64,000 nucleotides of DNA from Tenrec ecaudatus (GCF_050624435.1 NC_134539.1:143316025-143380024); one strand, 5' to 3'; counted from the stretch's first letter, positions 39,306-51,779 are shown. Notes: generated by a model from the sequence alone, not told the origin. Translations and numbers: made by a program.

Positions 39306-39769
39306 ACTATGACTTGGGTTAGGTATACCTTAGTCTTCAAAGTGACATCTGCTTTTTAACACTTCAAAGAGGTTTCTGTCCCCCGCCCCCCCCCCCACTT
39401 GCCCAATGAGATAAATCATTTGTCTTCTTAAATGCTGCTTCCATGGTTATCGATGGTGGACCCAAGTAAAATGAAATACTCAACAGCTTCAGTATCTTTT
39501 CCCTTTTATCATGACGGACCGATTGTAAAGATTTTTGTTTTATTTATTTGAAATTATTAGCACCTTAATAATTTGATGTTAATCCTGACTCTTCGGGAAA
39601 ACTTGAAATGAAATAAATAAGATATCTACCTAAAACAAGAAACAAACAAAACAGACGCAGGCACTGCAGACGTGCGGCTTTGTGTGACGTACGACGTATG
39701 AGTGCGACTCCAGGGCTTTCAGTGCACACAGAGGGGAAGCCACAGGGCTGGCTGCGTGATCTTTGTTGG

Positions 39770-39905
39770 AAGTGAGACTGCTATCCTCATCGCAGAGCAA
39801 CCCTGGAGGGCAGAGTGGGTTTCAGGGCTGTCACTCTTCATGGGAGCAGGACCCTCGTCTTTCTCCTGCAGGGCGACAGGCAGCCCCAAAGCCACTCGGA
39901 CACCA
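39770..39905 (-). mobile_element. AfroSINE fragment
   Basis: Reversed body phrases only: AGCAACCCTGGAGGGCAGAG, TGGGTTTCAGGGCTGTCACT, CTTCATGGGAGCAGGACC, CTTTCTCCTGCAGGGCGAC. Degraded. Confidence 0.6.
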
Positions 39906-39917
39906 GGGTACCTAGCA

Positions 39918-40089
39918 ACTCACTGCTGCGAGTAGATTCCGATTCAGAGATCCTGCTGGCCAGGGTAGAACTGCCCCCTGGAATTCCCAGACTGTTAACT
40001 TTCACCCGTGTAGACAGCAAGCCTCCTCTTTCTCCCAAGGAACTACTGGCCTGGCGGTTAGCAGCCCGACTTGTAACCACGATGCCACC
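39918..40089 (-). mobile_element. AfroSINE
   Basis: Reversed: CACTGCTGCGAGTAGATTCC, GATCCTGCTGGCCAGGGTAG, CCTCCTCTTTCTCCCAAGGA, CTGGCGGTTAGCAGCCCGAC, TTGTAACCACGATGCCACC. Confidence 0.9.
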
Positions 40090-40090
40090 A

Positions 40091-40135
40091 GGCAGAATCT
40101 ACTCGATGGCAATGAGTTTGGTTTGGGTTTGGCAG
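40091..40135 (+). mobile_element. AfroSINE 3' tail fragment
   Basis: AGAATCTACTCGATGGCAAT then GAGTTTGGTTTGGGTTTGG: the plus-sense tail alone, fused head-on to the minus-sense element before it. Confidence 0.75.
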
Positions 40136-40204
40136 TTCTCAAAATTTCTACAAGAGCTGGCAATTGGGGGTTGGGGCTGGGGGTGGGGGAGGGAGCTTTT
40201 GCTC

Positions 40205-40383
40205 TAAACAAACCAACCAAATGAACTGCTGACTCATAGTGACCCTACAGGACCAAGAACACCCTGTGCGTCTCTGTAACTCTGGGAGTAGAAAGCCCGG
40301 TGTTTCTCCCAGTCAGTAGCTGGTGATTTTGAACTGCTGACCTTGGGGATCACAGCCCAACCCGTAACCACTACACCAGGTCC
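40205..40383 (-). mobile_element. AfroSINE
   Basis: Reversed: A-rich start, AACTGCTGACTCATAGTGAC, CCTACAGGACCAAGAACACC, GTGTTTCTCCCAGTCAGTAG, TTTTGAACTGCTGACCTTGG and head CCGTAACCACTACACCAGGT. Confidence 0.92.
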
Positions 40384-42129
40384 AGTTTCTAGTCACAGCA
40401 GTCACAAACACCAGCATCTCTCCCTCCCTCCCTCCGTCTCCTGGGCATAAATCCAGAAGATCCTGATCCTGTGGGGGTGCAGGGTATGTGGCCTGTGTAT
40501 GCGCACACGTGCAAGTGTGAACATCAGCACGGAAGTTCCACGTAATACATATTAAACCGCACGGGAATGAAGGATTTCCAACCATCCAAGCGCTGGGTGA
40601 CATCCGTGTGTAGCCAAGCTGGGGGGACAAAGGTAGCAAACAATGTAATCAGATCCTCTCCACAGAGGCCCCGGGGGCACAAGCTCTGCTTACGGGAACA
40701 GTGGCCACCCAGCACCCGAGTCGCTCCGGATCCCTGGATGCAGGAAAGTGTTTCCGGCTTTATTGTATGTTGACTTTGCTTTAATGACCCTGCTGCCACG
40801 TGACCTCGGAACAGAAGTCCACGTACCATGTGTGGTCTGTGGGCAATAAACAAATAATCTACCAGCCCCCAAAAGCTTTCGGAAGCAGCGCTGGAACTGG
40901 CAGTCTGTAAGCATATGCTCTCTCTCCCATTAATCACCTCTCAGGACGCTCTCACAAACAGCCTGACGCAACAGACAGGAAACAAAAGCACACGGCGTGC
41001 ATCCGGCTGAAACAGACGAGGTGAGGTGCTCTTGCCACCCGGTTGCCTCAGCGCGGCCCCAAGCATGGGAGCCAGGGAGGCACGTGGGCAGGGAGGACAG
41101 CAGCCCTCTCACTCGTTCCAGCTGCACACCAAAGGCGACGTGGCCATCTCCCAGCAGCTGCCAGAAAGGAGGCCCCGGGACCAGCAGGAGGCAGACTCCA
41201 GTCCGGAAGCTCATCCTGGCAGCACTGTATCTGCCCGCTGGTGTGGACTCCTCCTGACCCTGGGGCCTCGGGTTCAAATCAGGAGGCTCCACTTATGGCC
41301 ACCGTGGACAGGGAGGGCCCTGGGAGAAGCACACCTGTGCCTAAGAGCCACGGTTTTCTTGGCACTGGGTCAAATAAGACACCCAGAATGAGTGTCTGCC
41401 GGGATGCAGGCCAGGTAAGCTGCAGAAGGGGAAGGGATGAGGGTCTTATCTGTAGGGTTTGTCCTTAAGGAGTCAGCTAAGCCTGAGATCTGCTTTAGCG
41501 GACTTCAGCAACAAGGAGAAAAATAAAAGGTCTGGGTGCCAACTGCTGATAACAGCTCAAGTTGAGATATGGGAGCTTGGGGACTCAGTTTACCATGATT
41601 TCACAGAGGCTGGGACTCTGCCACAATCAAAAAGGTTCCTGATAAAAATGCATGGTAAACCCACAAAACAAAACAAAGCTAATAAAAACCCAGCACCAGC
41701 TGAACACATGCAATAAAAGCCCAACATAACAAAGTGATTGCTTCTGATGATGACGGAACCACCATCAGACAAGGTTCTTGGTTGTTGTTGTTTCGTTTTG
41801 TTTTGAAGCTGTCAGCTACAGACTTAAAGACCAGAAAGAGTTAACTAGCTGTACGGTCATAAACAGATGCGGCCGCAAAAGACATCACCCTACACGGAGA
41901 CGGAGAAAGAGGAGGCTTTCTGCTCCTGTAAAGATTAGTGTCTCAGAACCCCCCAGGGGCAGTTTGAACCTGTCCCTCAGGCACTGCACACTGCTGCTTC
42001 ACTTCTAGGGAGAAAAGAATGGTGTTATTCCCTTAAAGATGCAGAGTAAAGGCAAAGGTGTCAGGAACGGGTTAAGTAGGAGACCACCGAGTAGTGGCTG
42101 TGCCCACCGTGACTCAGGGCACCCATGTG

Positions 42130-42280
42130 GGACAGTCCACGGATGTGCTCTTTGGAGGTTCCCTAGACTTTAAGTCTTGATGGGAGCAAAGAGCCTCATC
42201 CTTCTCCCTCAGAGTGGCTAGTGGGTTTGAACTGCCAGCCTTGGGTTAATGCTTAACCCCTGGCACCTCCAGGGCTCCGG
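42130..42280 (-). mobile_element. AfroSINE, tail missing
   Basis: Reversed body GACTTTAAGTCTTGATGGGA, CTCATCCTTCTCCCTCAGAG, GTGGGTTTGAACTGCCAGCC and head GGCACCTCCAGGGCTCC. Confidence 0.82.
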
Positions 42281-42631
42281 ACAGACACAAGGGGTTAGCA
42301 CGAGAATCGACATTTGCCCTCTCCAGGAGCAATGGGACGGAATAGCCTTGCTGACTTCTCACCAGGACAGTCATGGCCAGTCTCCATCCTCTTAGTGAAA
42401 TGTCACCACCTTTAAACCTGGAGAAACCAGCTGAGTGACACACGGGACACGTGCTGGTATCGCTTCGTGCTACTCCCTTCTCCTTTGGATCCCAAGACAG
42501 AAGTGACTCGAAATAGACTCCCCCACCTTTCCTTTGGCCAAGTCCAGAGAGGTGAAACCTGGAGAGGGCGTTACGTCATCCTTGCCCCCGTCCTCTCCAG
42601 ACCCCGTGTTGTCCAGCCCCCCTTGGTAACA

Positions 42632-42785
42632 GCTAACCAGCACTGCTGGGTGGACTCCGCGGCAGGCTGACCCGTGTGTGTGGCCGCCAGGACTGTGCTC
42701 CATGGGCTGCCAAGGCTGCTTTTACAAAGTCGAGCACCAGGGCTTTCTCTGGAGGTGCCTCTGCATGGGCCCTTCAACCACCTAG
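42632..42785 (-). mobile_element. Degraded AfroSINE
   Basis: CACTGCTGGGTGGACTCCGC, GTGCTCCATGGGCTGCCAAG, TTTCTCTGGAGGTGCCTCTG resemble the same subfamily as 2038-2205. Weak. Confidence 0.5.
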
Positions 42786-42985
42786 GGATCTGCTGCTCCC
42801 TTGCTGAGCTGCGGACCTCGTGCCTCACACCCAAACGCCATGTGGGCTTGACCCATGCGCCCACATGCATCTTACAGTGGCCCCAAAAGGCCTCCCAGGA
42901 AGCAGCCTCCCCTCACTGGGTGTGGCTCACCTCTTCCCCTGAAGCTCCCTCCTTGGAGCAACGGCGGCCCTGGGCTGCCTGGTGA

Positions 42986-43026
42986 TTCTCTCTCTCTCTC
43001 TCTCTCTCCCTCTCCCTCCCCCTCCG
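42986..43026. repeat. (CT)n microsatellite
   Basis: CT repeats passing into CCCTCC repeats; purine GA run in the ERN1 transcript. Confidence 0.95.
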
Positions 43027-43449
43027 GGAACACAAAGAGGACACGTCCAGGCTCGCCCTCTGGGAAGCACACTTGAGGTCTCCGTCTCCCAAGCTCTTCT
43101 CTCTGGGGACCCACGGGGCCTTTCCACTCACGTCCTGCTGGCACCCCACCCCCCTACTTGCCCAGAGTCATGCCCTCCACGCTGACCTCGTCTGCCGACC
43201 CTGTCTGGTGAGCACGGCCACTTTTCTGCGAGAAGAGATCCAAGCCTCAAAGAACACCATGAACGCGTTTCCCCCCAACATATCCAATCCTTGTCAAACA
43301 CTGTGGGCTCCTCCGGCGACGGGCAGCAGTCTGCGTCCTGTTCCCAGGATTCCTTCAGCAGCACTGGGACTCTCCTTGCTCACAGCTTTCCTTTTCTCCT
43401 GGAAGGAGTGGTCTTTGGGAGCAGAGAAACCTAATGTCGGGCCTCAACC

Positions 43450-43592
43450 CCGCCAATGACCAGTAAGACGATCTCTGCAAAGTTACCTCCTCTCTCTGAG
43501 CCTCAATTTCCTCACCAATGATGGGGGGGAAAGAGAGAAACCAGACAGCGTCTCCTTCATGGGGCATCTCTATGTGGATTAAATAAGGATTA
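43450..43592 (+). mobile_element. MIR SINE
   Basis: GCAAAGTTACCTCCTCTCTC, TGAGCCTCAATTTCCTCACC, AATGATGGGG and GTGGATTAAATAAGGATTAC follow the MIR core and 3' region. Confidence 0.75.
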
Positions 43593-43619
43593 CCTATTTG
43601 TGCTCAGACACAGAAGTCT

Positions 43620-44135
43620 GATCCTTTTAAAGATTTAAGTCAGATTATGCCTGTCACGTAATATCCTTTGGTGGCTTCCTATCGCACTCAGTAAAGACCA
43701 AAGCTCTTACAGTGGCCTACAAATCCCACATAAACTTCCATTTCCTGCCTCCTCTGACAATCTGTGACTACCTTCCCCACCCCCACCCCCCTATGCTTTA
43801 AGTACCACAGAGCCTGTTCCTGCCTCAGGGCCTTTGCACTGGCTGTTTCTGCTGCCACAAGTCCATTTTCTCCTCTCCTCTCCGCCTTGGGATCAATGCT
43901 ATCATTCCTTTCCATGCGATCTTCCAAGCCATCTCCTGCCCCCAGGATTTCCTATCCCTCTTCCCTGTTCAATCTTTCTCTAAAGTAGTATGCAGTTTGT
44001 ATTATTTGATGGCTGACTCAAAGCACCGTAAGTCCTATGAGGGAGGGGTCTGTCTTTTGTCATCTGTGATCGCCCTAGATCTAAAGTAGTTCCTGGCACC
44101 TAGTAGGTGCTCAGTGCATCTGTTGACCGGGGCAA
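43620..44135 (+). mobile_element. L2 LINE, 3' end
   Basis: TTGGTGGCTTCCTATCGCAC, CAGTGGCCTACAAATCCCAC, GCCTCAGGGCCTTTGCACTG, CTATGAGGGAGGGGTCTGTC, CCTGGCACCTAGTAGGTGCT in the L2 3' order. The open frames here are L2 remnants. Confidence 0.85.
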
Positions 44136-44754
44136 CCAGTGAACATGCATTTCTTTCCTGGTTCCCCTCCTGCGCAGAGTGGCTATCCGTTGCTGAGCAC
44201 GTCTAAGCATCCAGCTGATGGATTCATCTGCCCTTCGCCCAGGGCCCCTCTAGCACGCCCTTTCCTCCAGCCAAGCTGCTGGCTGAGAACGCTGCTGGCA
44301 AAAACCGCTACAACCATCATGGAGGCCACCCTACATCTACGGACAGCTGCGCCCCAAGGCGGTGGTTTGGTCCACTCATCTCGAGAGCTCCCAGGTGGAG
44401 CCCCGTGTCTCCAAGGATCTGCAACAACTCCTTCTCCGTTGGCCAGCGCCCTCTGCCCCCTGGATCACCCCTCTCTCTTGAACTTGCTACCCTTTCCCTC
44501 CCAACTGCACGCATGTTTCGGCTGTAGTTTCCTGAATCTCGACCATCATAAACTCCCATGGAGTCACCCTCACAATCAAGATACAGGGCACTCGCACCCC
44601 CAAATATCTTCTCATGCTCCTTCAGAGCCAATGCCTCCAATCCCCATTCCAGGCAGCCCCTGGTAAAATACTGGTTCTGTGGGCTGTAACATTTCACAAG
44701 ATGGACTCACAAGGGGAGACTCTTGGTGCCTGACAAACTCATCCATACCGTTGG

Positions 44755-45060
44755 GTGTGTCGCCGTTCAGTCTTTACTGTGTGTGTGAACAGTGTTTCAC
44801 TGCATGGCTTTGGCACCAGTAGCTTATCTCTTTAGCTACTGACAGACATTTGGGTTGTTTCTAGTTTGGGACTATTGAGGTGCGGGGGAAGGCTGCTATA
44901 AATCACAAGTCTTTACACAGGTCTATGGTTTCATTTCCCTTGGGAAAATTCTTAGGAATTGGATGGTTTAGTCATCTCTTTTTACATTTGAATTTATAAG
45001 AAATTGCCAAACGGTTCCCAAGACAGTCTCTGTTTCCACTAGCAATGGTAAGAGAGCTCC
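44755..45060 (-). mobile_element. Old L1 LINE 3' fragment
   Basis: Antisense L1 phrases: GACAGACATTTGGGTTGTTT, AGTTTGGGACTATTGAGG, TTTCATTTCCCTTGGGAAAA, TCTTAGGAATTGGATGGTTT, GAAATTGCCAAACGGTTCCC. Confidence 0.78.
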
Positions 45061-45169
45061 TGGACAGTCTTTCAATTACGGATTCCCAGGTCCTTCCCCC
45101 AGGAAACCGATCCTGTGGGCATCACCAGGGATCTGCTTTTTCAATCCATGCTCGGTGATTCTGAATGGA

Positions 45170-45775
45170 CTCGTCCTGGAAAACCACTGCTCTGAGCCCT
45201 CTGTTCACCCTTCCCACCCCCTGCCTTCTTCTGCTCCCACTTTCAGGACAGGATCACACCTTCTACCATCAACTTCTGGTGACCAAAGCTAACCGGCATT
45301 TCCAAATCCTGATGATGGCTACATGGCACCTGGCAAAGTACTCCTCCCTCGGCCTAGACCCTCGCCCTCCTTTTACCTCCCCCGGGGTACCTGGCTGGCC
45401 CCACTTCCAGCCAGCCAGTCACACAACCGGGAACCTAGGAGTTGTCCTTCACTCTTCCCTTTTCTTAATCCTTCCCCTCTGCCAGTCACCGAGCTGCTTA
45501 GTGGTATACAACTCAACCGTTCGGCATGCCTCAGACTCCCAGTCCGCCCTCTCATCTCCTTCACCACTACCAGTGAGGCTATTCCCACTGATTCACTGGT
45601 CGTCTCTTCACCAGCTACCCGTCTCAGATCTCTACCCACCTAGACACACCCTCCGCCCACTACCTGAGGTGGCTTGATAAAGGCCAATCTGCTCATTGTC
45701 TTTCTCCCACCTAAAAATCCTACAATGACTCACACCTCTGCCTACCATCTCTGTAGCCTAAGTCAGATGTTCTTA
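45170..45775 (+). mobile_element. Probable L2 LINE fragment
   Basis: Pyrimidine-rich sequence with L2-like phrases (CTAAAAATCCTACAATGACT, CTCACACCTCTGCCTACCAT, AGGAGTTGTCCTTCACTCTT). Diverged. Confidence 0.5.
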
Positions 45776-45915
45776 AGAGTTTCATGTCTGTTTTGTCCAC
45801 AGAGTTCTCAGCCAAAAGTAGTCCCTAACAGTTCCATGTATTTAATAGGTAGGTCTCAATACCTTAATAAGCATTTGGGTCCCCAGGGAGAGACCCAAAG
45901 AACATCATGCTTATT

Positions 45916-45929
45916 AAAATTAGTCAGTC
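45916..45929. repeat. Target site duplication, left copy
   Basis: AAAATTAGTCAGTC, identical to 46204-46217, flanking the 5'-truncated retroposon. Confidence 0.9.
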
Positions 45930-46203
45930 TCCCTGGGGGATGGACAGCAGAGAAGAAGGCAGGGGGGGACATCGAACAGTGTAACATATGACAAAATAAT
46001 AATAATTTATGAATGATGAAGGGTTCATGAGGTAGGGGGAGTGGAGAGGGAGGGGGAAAATGAGCAACAGATAGTAAGGGCTCAAGTAGAAGGCAAATGT
46101 TTAGAGAATTATGATGGCAACAAATGTACATATGTTCTTGACACAATGGATGGATGTATGGATTGTGGTAAGAATTGTATAAGCCCCCAATAAAATGATT
46201 TTA
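45930..46203 (+). mobile_element. Unclassified retroposon, 5'-truncated copy B with 14-bp target duplication
   Basis: Matches the last 270 bp of the long copies: GATGGACAGCAGAGAAGAAG, ATGAAGGGTTCATGAGG, GGGCTCAAGTAGAAGG, CTTGACACAATGGATGGATG, GCCCCCAATAAAATGATTTT. Exact 14-bp flanks AAAATTAGTCAGTC at 45916-45929 and 46204-46217. The duplication starts at a TT/AAAA site, as expected for L1-type endonuclease. Confidence 0.92.
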
Positions 46204-46217
46204 AAAATTAGTCAGTC
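46204..46217. repeat. Target site duplication, right copy
   Basis: AAAATTAGTCAGTC, identical to 45916-45929. The first four A residues could also belong to the element tail, in which case the duplication is at least 10 bp. Confidence 0.9.
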
Positions 46218-46219
46218 AT

Positions 46220-49200
46220 AAATATTATATAAGACCACTGTTATAAGGGGGAAACTATGTGAAAAATAAAACAAGATAAGGGCCTTCATACCAGAGGGAA
46301 TTGAATGACTTTGGTCCCTGCCAAGAGGGAGAAGCGAAAGCAACAGACAGGTGTTGACTTGGGTGGATCAGAAGATAGTGGTCCACTGAGGGAGAAGAGA
46401 AAGCAAGGAATGGGTGAGGGGTAAATATGGGGGTGGGGGGTGTTGATTATCAGATTAAACTGCTGAATGCAAAGTTGATGATCTGAAATGTAAACCCCTA
46501 CACCAGATTTACACTCCCCCCAAAAAAGTATTTAGAACCTAACAACTAGCAATTAAAAACAACACCACAACTACACATACATGGAAAGAAACTGTTGATT
46601 TCCTTCTTAAAGAACTGAACAGTGATCCATGGGGTCTGTCCACTGCTGGCTACTGCACCACTTCTCCATCTCATGATCAGATTGGACACACCATCCTCAT
46701 CACCACCATTCCGCAGAGCTGAGGAGGTAGGTTTGAATACAGCAATCTCCAAAGCCCAGCTCTGTACAGAGATGATCTCGTTTAGAGAAATGCAGCCCTT
46801 CTGGACTTGAACTCATGCCCGGTTGTAATAACCAACAATTTCAGATCCAAAGGGCAGCCTGTACCCAACAACCACCACCAGAGGTCGAGAAAACAAGAAA
46901 CAGGAAGAACCAGCAGGCAATGGAGCACATGATGGTACACTGAGGGACTGCAACGGAGGAGTGGAAACCAAGGAGTACGACTTGTTGAATACGAACTGAT
47001 CTTTTCTGTAAACTTTCACCTGACTCACCACAAAGTTTTAAAAAATTAAATAGAAGTCATGCAGCCCTGTCTAAGGTAGAAAAGGTGACTCGTTCAAGCC
47101 AGCAGTTCCCATGGTACCTGACGCTGACTGAACAGCACCATGGTGTCCACAAAGATGTCAAGCAGCTCGCCAAGCCCCTGGGAGTGCTCAGTGGGGCTCT
47201 GGGCGGGGCCCCTTGACACTCCTCCAAAACCCGAACCCAAGTCTCCATGCCTCCCTCTCAGACACCCCTCTTCCCAGGTCACCTCAAGCTTTCATGCTGG
47301 CCTCTGTGGTCCCCTCTACTTGTCCCATCTCCATCTGCCTTAATCCCTTTGTCCTTTGGTGCCACGTCAAATGTCTCTTGTCTCCGTGGTCTCAGGAGTT
47401 GACCGCCCACGGCCCTTGGCATCTACTTAAAGCAGCCCTGGCAGCATTTCTCAAGGGGCGGGGACTTAACTGCATGTGTCCTCTCTGGCTCTCACACATC
47501 TGGGGGACTGGATTGAATTGTTTGACCCTTGAAGGGCAAGCACCCATGTTTTGCTGATTAGCAATGTGAAATATACCCAGAAGGCATAAAGCTTCCATGA
47601 GCTGACCGCGGGGTCGGAGGTACGTCTGTGCAACCACAGCCCAGGTCTGCGCTCCTCCATGTACCTAACAGGTCATACTGTCTGTGGAACGAAAGCCAGT
47701 CGGTCGGTCATTTGGGCGATTTAATCCTGTGTGTGGGAGAGCCATTGAAGGGCATTTGCCTAATGAGAAGGACGTCTCCACACTGACCCGGCGTGACGAG
47801 AGCCAGCACGCACTGAGGAGGCACCGAACTCTCTGCTCGCGCACATTTGAAATGTATTTCCATTTGTGGATGCAGTGAGGTGGCATTCGCCTCACAACCA
47901 CACGGGGGAAGTGAGTGCCACCCGTGGACGGCCACGGAAGCCCAGCGCCCGCTCCGTGAGCATTTTGGGCCGCCATTCCTGCTGCTTTTGTGCATGTGGG
48001 CATCTTCCCAGATGGAAGTTACCAGGGGAAAGGGCATGCTCGTGAGCAAAAGCAGCGGCCACAGTAGCGCGGAGAAGCTGCTCACGGGCTGTCTTTCCAT
48101 TAGGTGGACATGGCAGGTCTGTCCCTCCTTCACTCAACGGCTGTGTAAAACCAGACCAGCCTGATCCCATGAGAGGCTGGGAGCAGCTCACAGAGAGGCT
48201 GGAGGGACATCTAGACAAGGGCCAGGACCAGCCTTCTCCCACACAGGTGGTCAGGAGCAGTGAGGGCCAGGGGACAAGTGGGCGGTCAGCCAGCCAAACT
48301 GAAAACCAAGCCAAGCCAAACTGAACCGAGCCCGGTGTCTTTGATGAAACCAACCACAATGTCAATAGCGGCTCCAAAGCGGAGCCCAGGCCCCCGTGTT
48401 CTCTCTGGAGGCTGCTCTGGTGAGAGTTTCTTGGACGTAGGAAGAATGAGATCCCTTTGATTACAGAAGCCACGGGAACAGGTTGCTCATTTGACTGGGG
48501 CTCGAGGACCCGGACAAGATCATTCCCTTCTCCAGATGACGGCTGATAGCTCTGGAACACAGACTTCCCAGCCGCGGCATCTAGATGGACGCTTGTCTCA
48601 CCGCCCTCCTCCTCCACATCGCTCAGCTTTCTGAAGCGCACCCACCTGTTGGGTCTCTGCCTACTAGGCACTGCCCGCCAGCTTCCCTGCTGGCTGGGAG
48701 ACTTCTCTGGGCACAAGTGAGAAGTCATGGCACAGCCCAAGTCCCTAAACCAGCCCCTTCCATGACCACCTGCCAAGAAGGGCACGGTGCGTGGGCTAGT
48801 GCCTGCTTCGCCCGGGCATTTGAAGGATTCTGGTTGGTCTTTCGAACTGGGACGCTGAGGGGACTGCAGTGGGCGCACTGAGACAACATGGGTATGAACT
48901 GCTCAATGTCAAGCATCACTTCTTACAAATTCACAAAAAGTTAGATACCACCCCCCCACACACCAAAGGAACCCTCAGCTGCTTTAGACTCCTTTTTAAG
49001 GGTCTGCACACGCCAAATAGACAAGGCTTTTTCTTCCCAAGGAGGGGCTTACCAACTCAACAACCATTAACACTGGGTGAGATTTACCATCCACGTCTCC
49101 AATGGGCAAGTCAGGCATCTACTGTCAGCCTGCCAGGTGGAATAAACACAAGAGCTTATAAAGCTAACCAACTTGAAACGTCTATAACGAACAACAAAAA

Positions 49201-50320
49201 TGTGCCCACCATACCACAGGCTCTGCGGGATTTCCCAGGTGGGGGATGAGTGGAAGGGGGGGCAGTCCTCGGGGAAGAAACAACTTCCTAAAGATGGCTG
49301 GCCTGGAGTATGGACGCGGCAAGACAGGCAAGACGCAGGAAGGGCCGAGCCTTGCGTGTGGGGATGAAGACATCTGTGCATGATGTGCAGCGCTCCCGGT
49401 GAGCAGCAGCACAAACCGGGGAGCCCGAGGCACTGAGACGGTGCAGAAGGAGTCTTAAAGCGTTACCTCGTGGTGTGTACAGCTGGAGGGCTTCAGAGAC
49501 AGAGAGAAATGTCACACGAGTTACGGCGAAGGACGGTTGGACAGACAGGCGTCAGGGCACAGAGTGAACGGGGAAGGAGACCTGAAGGAGCCACAAAGGG
49601 AAATGAGGACGGCGGTGCCGTCACCCCAGTGCAAGGTCAGCCGTGGAGGAGAAAAAACAATCAGGATGACTAATGCTCAACAGGGTGAACAAAGTGGAAA
49701 AGAAACATGAAAAAGAGTGAGAAATCGGGTGGAGATTTTAAGCCTGGCTCACAGGTACCAGTGAAATGAGAAAGGTGTAGCCTGAATGCAGTAAACAACT
49801 GTCTTTTCCTCTAGAACACGGTTAAAGGGAAAATACTGTGTTTGGGAGAAATCATTGGTAGAGACCATTCAATCACTTTCTTAACCTCAAAACTTCAACA
49901 CTTCAGACGTTTCCTGTATTTAAGTTTTCATTTTCTCTTCCCAATGGCAGCTCATTTCTTCCCTCCAGAGAGGTGTGCCGTTCTGCAAAGCCCCATGTCC
50001 CAGTAAAACTGGTAGTCCCAAGTTATACGGTAGAAAGTCTCATATAGTCTTCTGAATTCAGTTCCCAAGAGCATTTTAAAAGAGACACTAATCAAAAGCT
50101 CCTCAGACTCCAAAGCTCATCAGAACTGGGAAGGAAAACGGCAAGTTCCCATGCAAGGCGAGCTCTACAGGTCACAAGATGTGACCCACGGGTTTGGCGA
50201 AGAAGACCAAGCGGAAGCAGCCATCTAAACAAGTGGCTCGGAATAAGGCGCTGGGTTCTCTTTGCATCTCAGTTGTCAGGAGGAACTCAGACCTAAAAGC
50301 ACAAATGGAAGATTCTAATC
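46220..50320 (-). other. Intron 2 segment, mostly unidentified
   Basis: No coding exon recognised. 47970-48060 has L1-like antisense phrases (TGCATGTGGGCATCTTCCCA, GGAAAGGGCATGCTCGTG). A 328-codon open frame on the ERN1 strand (47892-48878) has no recognisable domain. 46600-46830 may be a degraded SINE. The rest is apparently unique. Confidence 0.45.
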
Positions 50321-50329
50321 ACTCACGAA

Positions 50330-51775
50330 GGAATGGACCTTTCTAGGGACGTTGTTAGTGGTCATCGAGTATCATCCAGTGGACTCTGCCTCACCCTCTG
50401 GTCCTGCACCAGCCTCACAATTGCTATGGTGAGCCCATCCGTGCAGCCACCTGGCCAATCCATCCCCTCGACTTCACCTCCTCACTTCACCAAGCATGAC
50501 AGCCTCTTCCAGGGACTGGTGTCTCCTGATAGAGGACCTCCATTCTAAGGAGGCTTTTTCTTGAACTTCTTCCATGACAGATTTGTTGGTTCTTTTGGTA
50601 GTTCAAGGTACTTTCAATAGTCTTCGCCAGCACTACAATTCAAATGCATGGCTTCTTCTTTGGTCTTCCTTACTCACTGTCCAACTTTCACATGCATGTG
50701 AGGCGACTGGACATACTATGGCAGGGGTCAGGCACAGATCTGTCCTCAAAGTAACAGCCTGGGCCTTCCACATGTTAACGAGATCTTGGGCAGATCTGTC
50801 CAATGCAGTGCATTGTTTGATTTCTTAACCGCTGCTTCCATGAGCATTAGTGGTGGATCCAGCGATGGAATTCTTGACGACTTCCATCTTTGCTCTATCA
50901 TGATGTCATCTTTGGTCCAGTTGTGAGGATTCTGATTTTCCTTATATCACATTGCAATCCACAATGAAGGCTGCAGTCTTCCATCTTTATCAGCAAGGGC
51001 TTCAAGTCCTCCTCAATTTCAGCAAGCAAGGCTGTGTTATCTGCATACCACAGCTTGTTAATAAGCCCGCCTCCGGTCCGAATGCCATGTTCTTCTTCAT
51101 GTGGTCCAGCTTCTCAGATTAGTTGCTTAGCATCGAGATTTGAATAAACTGGGTAAAATGATAGACTCTTGATGCAAACCTCTCCTGATTTTAAACCATG
51201 CAGTACTCCCTTGTTCTACTGGTCCATGTATAAGTTTCACGTGAGAACAATTGTGTTCTGGAATTCCCGTTCTCCTCAAGGCCATCCAGAGGTTGTTAAG
51301 ATCACAGTCAACGTCACGGCATAGCCGATAAAACACAAGTAACTATCTTCCTGGTAGACCTGTCTGCTTTCAGCAGTGAGCTCCTTCATGCCATGTCCTC
51401 TCCTGCATTTGGCTCCAGCTCCTGGCAGTTCCCTGAGGCACTACAGCAACCATGGCGGAGCGACCATCAACAAAGTTTTACCTGCATGTGATATTGATGT
51501 TGTTGGATAATTTTCACATTCTTTGGAAACAGGTACAAACATGGATCTCTTCCAGTCCATAGGCCAGGTCTTCCAAATTCCTTGGCATCTATGAGTGAAT
51601 GCTTCCAGAGCCTCATCGGCTCATTCAAACATTTCCACTGGGATTCCATCAATTCCAGGGGCCCTGCTTTTCACTAACATCTTCAGTGACCTTGAACGAC
51701 TTCTTTCAGCACCATTGGTTCTTGATGATTTGCTACCTCTTAAAATGGTTGGATGTTGACCAATTGTTTTTGTTA
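50330..51775 (-). mobile_element. RTE-type LINE, 3' 1.4 kb including reverse transcriptase remnant
   Basis: Reversed RTE (Bov-B-like clade). The 3' end at 50330 (reverse of ACTCGATGACCACTAACAAC) is followed by the reverse of CATGCATTTGAATTGTAGTG. A translated remnant at 51127-51336 reads GIPEHNCSHVKLIHGPVEQG, then STAWFKIRRGLHQESIILPS, corresponding to the reverse-transcriptase segment before the catalytic box. Many stops and indels; inactive. Confidence 0.85.
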
Positions 51776-51779
51776 CGGT

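Noticed and set aside
37370-39320. Target-site duplication around long retroposon copy 2
   Set aside because: AATACTACGGCTGACT near 37358 and AATACTATGACTTGG at 39303 are similar but not identical, and the 5' boundary is uncertain, so no duplication is claimed.
43620-44666. 175-codon plus-strand frame and neighbours as genes
   Set aside because: The region is L2 and unclassified pyrimidine-rich sequence; proline/serine-rich frames are expected by chance.
50330-51775. Functional reverse transcriptase gene
   Set aside because: The RT-like translation is short, interrupted by stops and frameshifts and lacks an intact catalytic box; it is an old RTE copy.
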